From: Acidobacteriota bacterium
GTDB taxonomy: Bacteria > Acidobacteriota > Aminicenantia > Aminicenantales > Saccharicenantaceae
Assembly (NCBI GenBank): GCA_003476685.1
Contig: DMVN01000109.1
Coordinates: 5,807 to 13,634 of the forward strand
Length of the DNA: 7,828 nucleotides
Direction: 5' to 3'
The position numbers and the translations under genes are program-made. The notes under the pieces are model-generated. The model was not told the DNA's origin, searched no databases, and worked only from the letters and a program-made list of their open reading frames with translations. Position 1 is the stretch's first letter. Every line of letters starts with the position of its first letter. Of this stretch, positions 1 to 6,078 are shown piece by piece.

Positions 1-1556
1 CTAAGCGAGAGGGCCCGGGACCTTTTACTTTTCTCTTACTTTGTTCCTTCTTGATTCTGGCTGATTTTTATAGCTGTGAGGTCCGGAAAGCGCCGCTGCG
101 AACTGAACCGGTACCCCGGCCGGCTGCCCCGGTCATTTCTCCGGAAGAATTATTCCAAAAAGGCGAGCTGGAATTCCAGAAATTTACCGCCCCGGGATAC
201 AGGGCCGCGGTTGATTATTTTGAGCAGGCCCTCAAGCTAAAACCAGGTTTAACCGGGGCTTACGGGCGCCTGGCTGTGGTCTACGGCCTCTGGGCCAAAG
301 AAAGGAATGACCTGGGGCTGGATAACCTGGAGCAGTGGGTTAAAAGCTATTATTTTTCTCTAAGGGCCAAGGAGCTCGGCCAGGTAGCCGATTATCTTAA
401 AGCCTCAGCCCTGGCCGCCAATTCCCGGAATTTTATCAGCCGGCGGGAGTACGGGGAATTTTTCAGCACCATAAAAAAACGTTTCGCCAGGGAATCGGCT
501 GAGCTGGCCCTGTCCTATCTCCGCGATATATTCTATACCGGTCAATTCAAGAGAGAGGCCATCAACCAGCCTCTGGAAACGCTCGATACGCTTCTGAAAG
601 ATAATCCGGATGACACCGAGGCCCTGGTCTTAAAGGCCATGGTCCAGGTGCTGACGGCTGATGACCCCAACCTGGTCAGGGTTATGGAGCTTAAGCCAGA
701 CTGGTCTTTGCCCTGTTTCTTGCTGGGGCTTTTTCATAAAAGCCGGGGAGACCTGGAACAGGCTGAGAAATGGTTTAACCTGACTCTGGAAAAGAACCCA
801 GAGCAGCCGCGGGCCCAGGCCGAGCTGGGGGAGCTGGCTTTTCTGGGGAGAAAATACGAGCAAGCGGAAAAGTACCTGGAAAAGTCTCTGGCCCTTGATG
901 GAGAAATGCCCCGGGCCCATCTCCTGGCCGGCTTGATCCTTCGCGAAAAAGGGGAATATGATAGGGCCCTGGAGCATTTTCGGGCTGTTACCAGCTTAGT
1001 TCCCGACCACGAAGAAGCCCTGTACTATCAGGCGCTCGTCCTGGTCGAGCAGGCCGACTGGCCGCTCTCCCTGGAAATCCTGGATTCACTGGTTAGAATG
1101 GCCGGCAGTTATGAAATCTTCGGCTATGCCTTGAGAGCCCTGTCCTACCTCATGCTGGACCGCCTGGCAGAAGCTGAGGCCGATAGCCGCAGCGCCCTGG
1201 GAATCAGTTCAGGATATTACCTTCCTTATTACATCCTGGGTCTGGTCTATTTCCGGAAAGAGGACTGGAAGAAAGCCGGGGAAAATTTTCGGCTATCATT
1301 AAAAGTTGATAAAACCTTTGCCGACGGGCATTATTACCTGGGCCAGACCTATCTGAAGTTGAACGAATCAAACCAGGCCAGAGCAGAGTTGACCCGGGCT
1401 GCGGAGCTGTTCCAGTACGAAGCCAAGCAGGCCGAGCTGCTTAGCGCCCAGGCCCGGGAGCGGGGCTGGACCAGGAAAGCCGAACTCCTTCTCGGCCGGA
1501 AAAAGGAGCTGGAGGCCAAAATTGCCCATTGCCAGAAGCTCTTGACTTCAAAATAG
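1..1556 (+). CDS. TPR-repeat protein, probable lipoprotein, 5' end outside window
   Basis: TPR scaffold protein of unknown partner. Numbering residues from the TTG at 51, one TPR-like helix pair lies near 31-66. About seven consecutive TPRs follow at roughly 217-250, 252-284, 287-318, 321-352, 355-388, 390-422 and 424-457, with typical pieces such as GDLEQAEKWF, GEYDRALEHF and EDWKKAGENF. A charged helix, possibly coiled coil, ends the protein. Residues 67-210 are helical with weak repeat character. TTG 51 is unlikely to be the start. The frame is open back to the left edge (first full codon at 3), and the extra codons encode KREGPGPFTFLLLCSFLILA, then DFYSC: a basic n-region, a hydrophobic core and Cys at 75-77 after Ser. 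That resembles a type II signal peptide, although FYSC is a poor lipobox. The true start is therefore probably upstream of the window. Stop TAG is at 1554-1556. TPR assignment is firm; lipoprotein status is inference. Confidence 0.85.
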   Translation, partial: KREGPGPFTFLLLCSFLILADFYSCEVRKAPLRTEPVPRPAAPVISPEELFQKGELEFQKFTAPGYRAAVDYFEQALKLKPGLTGAYGRLAVVYGLWAKERNDLGLDNLEQWVKSYYFSLRAKELGQVADYLKASALAANSRNFISRREYGEFFSTIKKRFARESAELALSYLRDIFYTGQFKREAINQPLETLDTLLKDNPDDTEALVLKAMVQVLTADDPNLVRVMELKPDWSLPCFLLGLFHKSRGDLEQAEKWFNLTLEKNPEQPRAQAELGELAFLGRKYEQAEKYLEKSLALDGEMPRAHLLAGLILREKGEYDRALEHFRAVTSLVPDHEEALYYQALVLVEQADWPLSLEILDSLVRMAGSYEIFGYALRALSYLMLDRLAEAEADSRSALGISSGYYLPYYILGLVYFRKEDWKKAGENFRLSLKVDKTFADGHYYLGQTYLKLNESNQARAELTRAAELFQYEAKQAELLSAQARERGWTRKAELLLGRKKELEAKIAHCQKLLTSK

Positions 1557-1680
1557 AACATATTGCTGCTTTCATTTCCTGGCAAAAATTTCCACGGATG
1601 ATTGATTGGAGCAACCTTTACAGTTTATCGGACCATTGCCAATGGAGGGATTAGCTCAATTAGAGCCGTCATTTTTTATT

Positions 1681-1709
1681 TTGAAATTTAGCTACTTCTG
1701 GGCTAAAAT
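1681..1709 (+). promoter_or_regulatory. Candidate sigma70-type promoter for the acyltransferase gene
   Basis: A -35 box TTGAAA (1681-1686) and a -10 box TAAAAT (1704-1709) are separated by 17 bp; each looks close to the TTGACA/TATAAT consensus. Initiation about seven bases past the -10 would fall near 1716-1719, on or next to the ATG at 1719. No Shine-Dalgarno sequence precedes that ATG. If the promoter is real, the mRNA would be leaderless or nearly so. This assumes that the organism uses standard sigma70 boxes. Confidence 0.5.
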
Positions 1710-1718
1710 ATTTAGCCC
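1700..1718. promoter_or_regulatory. Perfect 8-bp inverted repeat covering the -10 box, touching the start codon
   Basis: GGGCTAAA (1700-1707), centre ATA, then TTTAGCCC (1711-1718), with the ATG starting at 1719. The left half-site overlaps the predicted -10 box. ATTTAGC also occurs at 1686-1692, next to the -35 box, and again at 1710-1716 within the right half-site. If transcription starts near 1716-1719 the dyad acts as DNA, for example a repressor operator. If transcription starts further upstream it would form an RNA hairpin at the start codon. The sequence does not say which. Confidence 0.4.
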
Positions 1719-2486
1719 ATGTCGAGGACCTTTGAAGAAGAACTGAAGACTTTCGAGAAAGTTATCCAGAGAATCAGCAGCCTGGCTCTCCTGCCCAAGA
1801 AAATTTCCGTCCGCGGGGCCGAATATTTTGTCCGGGAAGGCCCCAACATCATAGTCGGCAATCACGTCGGAAGCTACAAGGACGTGGCCGTTCTGTTCAA
1901 GACCGTGCCGCGGCCAATCTTCTTTACCGCAAACAAGATGATTTTCAGCAAGGAGGATTTCAGCTTCCTGGTGAGAAAGCACCTTTACCGCAGCATGAAA
2001 AATATCGGCCTGATGGTCCACTTTTTGCTGAATCCCTTTTTCACCCTTGTTGTCCGCTACATTTCATCCAATATCGCCAAGGTTGGGTACATCCCGGTCG
2101 ACCTTTATGAAGGGCGGGCAGCCGCAGTCAGGAAATGCCAGGAATATCTGAAACTGGGAAGGGCCATAGTCCTGCTGCAGGGGCGCGGCCACTTTGACGA
2201 TGCCGACCCCAACCCCTACGTGGCCCGCTTCCGGCACGGGCCGGCGGTCATGGCCTATAATCTATATAAAGAAGACCGGCTGGATGTCCCGATCACCCCG
2301 CTGGCTTTTTTTGGCACACACCTTCCTTTCGGCGTTCCGGCCACGGTCCAGGTTAACGTTGGCCCGCCGATGTTCATCAGCCGCTACTGGGTGGAAAACG
2401 ACAGCCGGCAGACGGTTGAAAATTTCCGCCAGGCCCTGGAAAGGACGGTTAACAACCTGTTCATGGAACTTCTGCGCAGCCGGTAA
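1719..2486 (+). CDS. PlsC-like (LPLAT) 1-acylglycerol-phosphate-type acyltransferase, divergent
   Basis: Probable membrane-associated glycerolipid acyltransferase of the PlsC/LPLAT superfamily, moving an acyl group to a lysophospholipid or related acceptor. At 255 aa its size fits. Visible motifs are NHVGSYKD (48-55), the block I His-Asp pair; ANKMIF (71-76), matching the usual conserved Lys; GYIPVD (123-128), block II; LLQGRGH (152-158) followed by FRHGPAVMAY (171-180), block III; and VPITPLAFFG (190-199), block IV. Two positions deviate: His49 and Asp55 are separated by five residues rather than four, and the usual PEGTR Glu is Gln154. A hydrophobic stretch around 97-112 may sit at the membrane. 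ATG 1719 is the only sensible start: an in-frame TAG lies at 1713-1715 and the next ATG is after block I. There is no ribosome binding site. The transporter gene follows after 54 bp. Family confident; substrate unknown, and an altered or lost activity is possible. Confidence 0.8.
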   Translation: MSRTFEEELKTFEKVIQRISSLALLPKKISVRGAEYFVREGPNIIVGNHVGSYKDVAVLFKTVPRPIFFTANKMIFSKEDFSFLVRKHLYRSMKNIGLMVHFLLNPFFTLVVRYISSNIAKVGYIPVDLYEGRAAAVRKCQEYLKLGRAIVLLQGRGHFDDADPNPYVARFRHGPAVMAYNLYKEDRLDVPITPLAFFGTHLPFGVPATVQVNVGPPMFISRYWVENDSRQTVENFRQALERTVNNLFMELLRSR

Positions 2487-2526
2487 ACGACCGGTGAGCC
2501 GATAGATTTTTCGGGTAACTCGTTAA

Positions 2527-2533
2527 AAGGAGA
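2527..2533 (+). promoter_or_regulatory. Strong ribosome binding site of the POT transporter
   Basis: AAGGAGA lies seven bases before ATG 2541 and fixes that start. It contrasts with the acyltransferase, APC and LpxR-like genes in this window, where no such site is visible. Confidence 0.8.
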
Positions 2534-2540
2534 AAGAAGC

Positions 2541-4223
2541 ATGTTCAAGGGACATCCCAAGGGATTGTTTGTGGCCTTCTTCGCCAACATGGGCGAGCGC
2601 TTCGGTTTCTACACCATGGTCAGCATCTTTGTCCTCTTCCTGCAGGCCAAGTATGGCATGACCCCGGGACAGACAGGCTTCATGTATGCCACTTTCATGT
2701 TTTTCGTTTACTTCTTCCCGCTGCTGGGCGGCTTCCTGGCCGACCGGGTTCTCGGCTACGGCCGGACCATCAGCATCGGGTTGGTGGTTATGTTCAGCGG
2801 TTATCTCCTGCTGGCTCTGCCCACCAGGTTTCAGACCGGTTTTGCCCTGATTGTGGCCGCCCTGGCCACCATTGCCCTGGGAACGGGTCTGTTCAAAGGC
2901 AACCTGCAGGCTCTGGTAGGCAATCTCTACGACGACCCGAAATACAGCCACCTGCGGGACCGGGCCTTCACCATTTTTTACATGGGTATCAACGTCGGGG
3001 CCATGTTCGCTCCCTCGGCCTCCGAGGTGGTTTCCAACTTTATCCTGAAAAAGAGCAATTTCTTCTACGATGCCAGGATTCCAGCCCTGGCCCACGATTT
3101 CCTGGCCGGGAAGCTGGCCGAAGTCAATCAGCTGCTGGAATTGGCCCAGAAACAAAATCCGGCCATAACCATGGAGGGACTGAGGCAGTTTGCTGAAACC
3201 TACCTGGGAACGTTAAGCAAGTCCTACCATTTCGGCTTCGGGGTAGCCTGCCTCAGCCTGATAATCTCGATGCTGATTTTCTGGGGTTTCAGAAAGTATT
3301 ACCGGCAGGCCGATATTACCGAGAAACAGAAGGAAAAGTCGGCCGAGCTTAAAGCCCAGATAGTCGAGCTGACCCCGGAACAGACCAAGCAGCGCCTGGT
3401 AGCCCTGGGCCTGGTCTTCCTGGTGGTCATTTTCTTCTGGATGGCGTTTCATCAATCAGCGGTGACCATGACTTTCTTTGCCCGCGATTACACCGTCAAG
3501 CAGGTGGGCAAGGTGACCAACCTCTGGTTTGACCTGGGCGGCCTGCTGCCGCTGTTCCTGTCCATCCTGGGCCTGGTCTTTTTGGTCAAGAAGAATGTTT
3601 CTAAGGGCGGGCGGATAGCCGGTGGGCTGGCCTTTGTCATCTTCGCCGTTCTGACCTACCTTCGTTACCAGACTTACCCTGAGGTCAGTCCTTTCCAACC
3701 CCAGCGCTTCCAGCATTTTAACCCCTTCTTCATCGTGGCCCTGTCGCCGCTGATTATCGGGCTCTTCGGCTATCTCAATAAAATAGGTAAGGAGCCATCG
3801 GCTCCCAGGAAAATCGGCATAGGTATGCTGCTGACGGCGGCTGCCTTTTCTATTCTGGTTATGGCCTCGGTCAAGCTGCCCAGTCCAGCCGAGCTGGGCG
3901 GCAAGGTGGCCCCGCCGGAGTACCTGGTTTCAGTCTACTGGTTGATCAGCACTTATTTCCTGCTGACCATTGCCGAACTGTTCCTCAGCCCCATGGGCAT
4001 TTCTTTTGTCTCCCGGGTGGCCCCGCCCAAGTATAAGGGATTGATGCAGGGCGGCTGGTTTGCGGCCACGGCCACCGGTAATTACCTGGTCGGTCTGGTG
4101 GGCTACCTCTGGATGAAGGTCCCGCTCTGGGCCCTGTGGATGATACTGGTGGTGGCCTGCTTGCTGTCGGCGGCTTTTATGTTCAGCATCATGAAGCGAC
4201 TGGAGAAGGCGGCTTCCAGTTGA
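2541..4223 (+). CDS. POT/PTR (proton-dependent oligopeptide transporter) family MFS protein
   Basis: Inner-membrane major facilitator carrier of the POT family, whose members usually import di- or tripeptides with protons. Family signatures in order: NMGERFGFY (16-24, TM1), GGFLADRVLGYGRTI (63-77, loop 2-3), GTGLFKGNLQALVGNLY (114-130), FYMGINVGAMFAP (146-158, the PTR2 signature), FFWMAFHQSAVTMTFFA (298-314, TM7), FNPFFIVALSP (393-403), and AELFLSPMGISFV then APPKYKGLMQGGWF (478-490, 494-507). Length is 560 aa. A hydrophilic insertion at about 171-230 and a charged loop at about 251-283 separate helix groups. The first Glu of the ExxER proton-coupling motif is Asn16; Glu19 and Arg20 are kept. 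The TM7 EQ-type position reads HQ, and the usual Pro of LFKPN is Gly120. Peptide specificity is inferred from family only. Probably co-transcribed with the upstream acyltransferase gene. Confidence 0.9.
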   Translation: MFKGHPKGLFVAFFANMGERFGFYTMVSIFVLFLQAKYGMTPGQTGFMYATFMFFVYFFPLLGGFLADRVLGYGRTISIGLVVMFSGYLLLALPTRFQTGFALIVAALATIALGTGLFKGNLQALVGNLYDDPKYSHLRDRAFTIFYMGINVGAMFAPSASEVVSNFILKKSNFFYDARIPALAHDFLAGKLAEVNQLLELAQKQNPAITMEGLRQFAETYLGTLSKSYHFGFGVACLSLIISMLIFWGFRKYYRQADITEKQKEKSAELKAQIVELTPEQTKQRLVALGLVFLVVIFFWMAFHQSAVTMTFFARDYTVKQVGKVTNLWFDLGGLLPLFLSILGLVFLVKKNVSKGGRIAGGLAFVIFAVLTYLRYQTYPEVSPFQPQRFQHFNPFFIVALSPLIIGLFGYLNKIGKEPSAPRKIGIGMLLTAAAFSILVMASVKLPSPAELGGKVAPPEYLVSVYWLISTYFLLTIAELFLSPMGISFVSRVAPPKYKGLMQGGWFAATATGNYLVGLVGYLWMKVPLWALWMILVVACLLSAAFMFSIMKRLEKAASS

Positions 4224-4310
4224 GTCGGAGTTAGCCTGAGTGAAATTTAATAGCCGGGAACAAAGTTTATTAGAGTAGAGAAGACAGAACTGAAAAAACA
4301 AGTCGGCGAG

Positions 4311-5402
4311 TTGCGGCCAGTGACCTGGTTATTTCGGGTTAAAGTTGTAAATTCTAAGGGCTTCAGAACCCATTTTGTCTCCCTGGTCTTGTTTGGCTTA
4401 TTTTTCGCTCTGGGACTAGCTCCCTTCTCCCATGCTCAGCCCAGGCCACCCGCTAAAGACCGGGGCAGCCTGGTCTTTTCCCTGGAAAACGATGTCTGGC
4501 TTAAGCAGGATGAAGGCTATACCAACGGTGTCCAGTTGATGTGGGTAACTCCCGAGCTCAGCCAGGACACCAGGTCTCCTTTTTTACGGGGGCTGGAAAG
4601 ATTAAACCAGAAGCTGCTGGGTGGCAGGGAAAATGACCGGGAGGTGGCTTTTAAGAGAAGGGCCAGCCTGTCTCTGGTCCAGGGGATGTTCACCCCTGAC
4701 AATCTGACGGAAACCAATTTAATACCGGATGATCGTCCTTATGCCGGTCTGCTGTACGCGGCGCTGGGGCTGGTCAAACTGGGTCCAGCCTACCAGGATT
4801 CAGCCGGTCTGGCCCTGGGGGTGGTGGGTCCGCTGTCCCTGGCTGGAACCATCCAGCGCTGGTTGCATAAGACCTACGGCTGGACCTACCCCGCAGGCTG
4901 GGAGAATCAGCTCAAGAATGAGCCGGTGCTGGAGCTGTGGTTTAACCGTCTCTGGACCCTGGTCCCGCCCCGGGTTTCTGTTCACGGGCTGCAGCCGGTG
5001 GTCAAGGTCGGGGTCGGGGCCCAGGCTGGTAACCTGTTGATAGCTTCGTCTGCCGGACTCGACCTGAAGCTCGGCTTCAACCTGGAACCGCAGCAGGATA
5101 CTTTTACCGGCGCCCCGCTTTTTAACCATTTCTTTGCCGGACGGGCCACCAGGACATCCGTTTATGCTTTTGCCAGGCTGGAAGGGCGGGTCATCGCCAG
5201 GAATCTTCTCCTCCAGGGTAACACTTTCCGGGATAGCCACGGAGTGGATATCTATCCTTTGTATGGACAATTTTCCACCGGCCTGGCCTATCAATCGGAG
5301 CAGGCCGGGCTGATGCTTTATTTCGTGATGAGAACCAGGGAATTCATCGGCCAGAAATACCGGGAACCCTATTTCGGTTTGATCTTTTCTTTCAACCTGT
5401 GA
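4311..5402 (+). CDS. LpxR-like outer-membrane lipid A 3'-O-deacylase (DUF2219)
   Basis: Beta-barrel enzyme of the LpxR family. Characterised members sit in the outer membrane and remove the 3'-acyloxyacyl group of lipid A, a calcium-dependent reaction. Landmarks, numbered from TTG 4311: VFSLENDVWL (55-64) with the Asn60-Asp61 pair, GYTNGVQLMW (69-78), PDDRPYAGLLYAALG (139-153), GVVGPLSLAG (170-179), RWLHKTYG (183-190) with candidate catalytic His186, and GWENQLKNEP (196-205). The signal peptide has core FVSLVLFGLFFALGLAPF and likely cleavage after SHA, before Gln43. Length is 363 aa including the signal. The start is unsure. No in-frame ATG precedes the signal core; TTG 4311, GTG 4320 and a CTG at 4290 are candidates, none with a good ribosome binding site. 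From TTG 4311 the n-region is unusually long, about 20 residues. The protein ends in SFNL rather than the common barrel-terminal Phe. Function is strong by motif; activity is untested. Confidence 0.85.
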   Translation: MRPVTWLFRVKVVNSKGFRTHFVSLVLFGLFFALGLAPFSHAQPRPPAKDRGSLVFSLENDVWLKQDEGYTNGVQLMWVTPELSQDTRSPFLRGLERLNQKLLGGRENDREVAFKRRASLSLVQGMFTPDNLTETNLIPDDRPYAGLLYAALGLVKLGPAYQDSAGLALGVVGPLSLAGTIQRWLHKTYGWTYPAGWENQLKNEPVLELWFNRLWTLVPPRVSVHGLQPVVKVGVGAQAGNLLIASSAGLDLKLGFNLEPQQDTFTGAPLFNHFFAGRATRTSVYAFARLEGRVIARNLLLQGNTFRDSHGVDIYPLYGQFSTGLAYQSEQAGLMLYFVMRTREFIGQKYREPYFGLIFSFNL

Positions 5403-5421
5403 AATATTGGAGGCGGTTGTC

Positions 5422-5426
5422 AGGAG
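5422..5426 (+). promoter_or_regulatory. Ribosome binding site deciding the LOG-family start
   Basis: AGGAG lies four bases before ATG 5431. It supports that start over the in-frame TTG at 5407, which has no site in front of it and would add eight residues (MEAVVRRN) outside the family's usual N-terminus. Confidence 0.7.
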
Positions 5427-5430
5427 AAAC

Positions 5431-6048
5431 ATGAGCTTGAAAAAAATCGCCGTTTTCTGCGGGTCGCAAACGGGGCGGAACGAAATCTATGCCCGAAAAG
5501 CCAGGGAGCTGGCCAGGGTGCTGGCTGCCCGTGACCTGGAGCTGGTTTTCGGCGGCGGGGGCATCGGGCTGATGAAAGAAGTGGCCGAAGAAATGCTGGC
5601 TGCTGGCGGCCGGGTGGTGGGGGTCATACCCGAGAACCTGCTGGAACGCAACCTGGGTTTTCCGGGCTTGTCGGAGATGATAGTGGTCAAAGATATGCAC
5701 GAGCGAAAGGCCACAGTGGTCAGAATGGCCGATGGCTTTATCGCCCTACCAGGAGGCTGGGGGACTCTGGAAGAAATCTTCGAGGTCCTGACCTGGGCCC
5801 AGCTCGGCTATCACGGCAAACCCTGCGCTTTCCTGAATGTGGACGGGTATTTCGACCCGCTGCTGGAATTCATGAACCGGGCCGTTGGCCAGGGTTTTCT
5901 CCTGCCCCAGCACCTGAAGATGTTCACCATGAGCGATGACCCGGCCCGGATTTTAAATTTCATGGAAGGCTACCGCCCGCCGCTGATTTTAGATGCCATC
6001 TGGGGCCTTAATCCCGATGACCTGAAAAATTCAGAAGAAAAAGATTAG
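5431..6048 (+). CDS. LOG-family nucleoside 5'-monophosphate phosphoribohydrolase (TIGR00730-type)
   Basis: Cytoplasmic Rossmann-fold enzyme of the LOG (lysine decarboxylase-like) family. Characterised members hydrolyse the N-glycosidic bond of purine or cytokinin riboside 5'-monophosphates to free base and ribose 5-phosphate. The product is 205 aa from ATG 5431, normal for the family. It starts with the typical beta strand KKIAVFCGSQTGRN (4-17), then GGGGIGLM (41-48), VVGVIPENL (62-70), MHERKATVVRMADGFIALPG (89-108) and the hallmark PGGWGTLEE (107-115). It ends with an acidic, charged tail. In bacteria this more likely reflects nucleotide housekeeping or salvage than a plant hormone role. The old label lysine decarboxylase is misleading, as no PLP site is present. 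It lies 28 bp after the LpxR-like gene in the same direction, so co-transcription is plausible, and its stop is 30 bp from the convergent permease stop. Confidence 0.92.
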   Translation: MSLKKIAVFCGSQTGRNEIYARKARELARVLAARDLELVFGGGGIGLMKEVAEEMLAAGGRVVGVIPENLLERNLGFPGLSEMIVVKDMHERKATVVRMADGFIALPGGWGTLEEIFEVLTWAQLGYHGKPCAFLNVDGYFDPLLEFMNRAVGQGFLLPQHLKMFTMSDDPARILNFMEGYRPPLILDAIWGLNPDDLKNSEEKD

Positions 6049-6078
6049 AACGGAGGCCATCCGGTCGGTTTTCCGGGC

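Noticed and set aside
1633..1645. CCATTG-C-CAATGG palindrome in the gap before the acyltransferase
   Set aside because: A single-base centre cannot form an RNA hairpin, and one 6-bp dyad of this size is easily found by chance. An operator role has no further support.
1649..1668. tRNA D-arm look-alike (TTAGCTCAATTAGAGC) upstream of the acyltransferase
   Set aside because: The D-loop GG is missing, and the following bases are AT-rich with no anticodon stem, T-arm or CCA-end partner. Probably chance; the GCTC/GAGC pairing is just a short dyad.
2194..2505. Alternative-frame ORFs inside the coding genes, such as 2194-2505 (+) and 2523-3155 (-)
   Set aside because: They lie within strongly supported genes, have low-complexity Pro/Arg- or Gln/Gly-rich products typical of shadow frames, and show no family motifs.
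6022..6078. Possible bidirectional terminator between the LOG and permease genes
   Set aside because: Only CTGAA/TTCAG inside the LOG coding end and CGGA/TCCG at 6051-6063 were found. Stems are short and the T runs are displaced, so I do not call a terminator.
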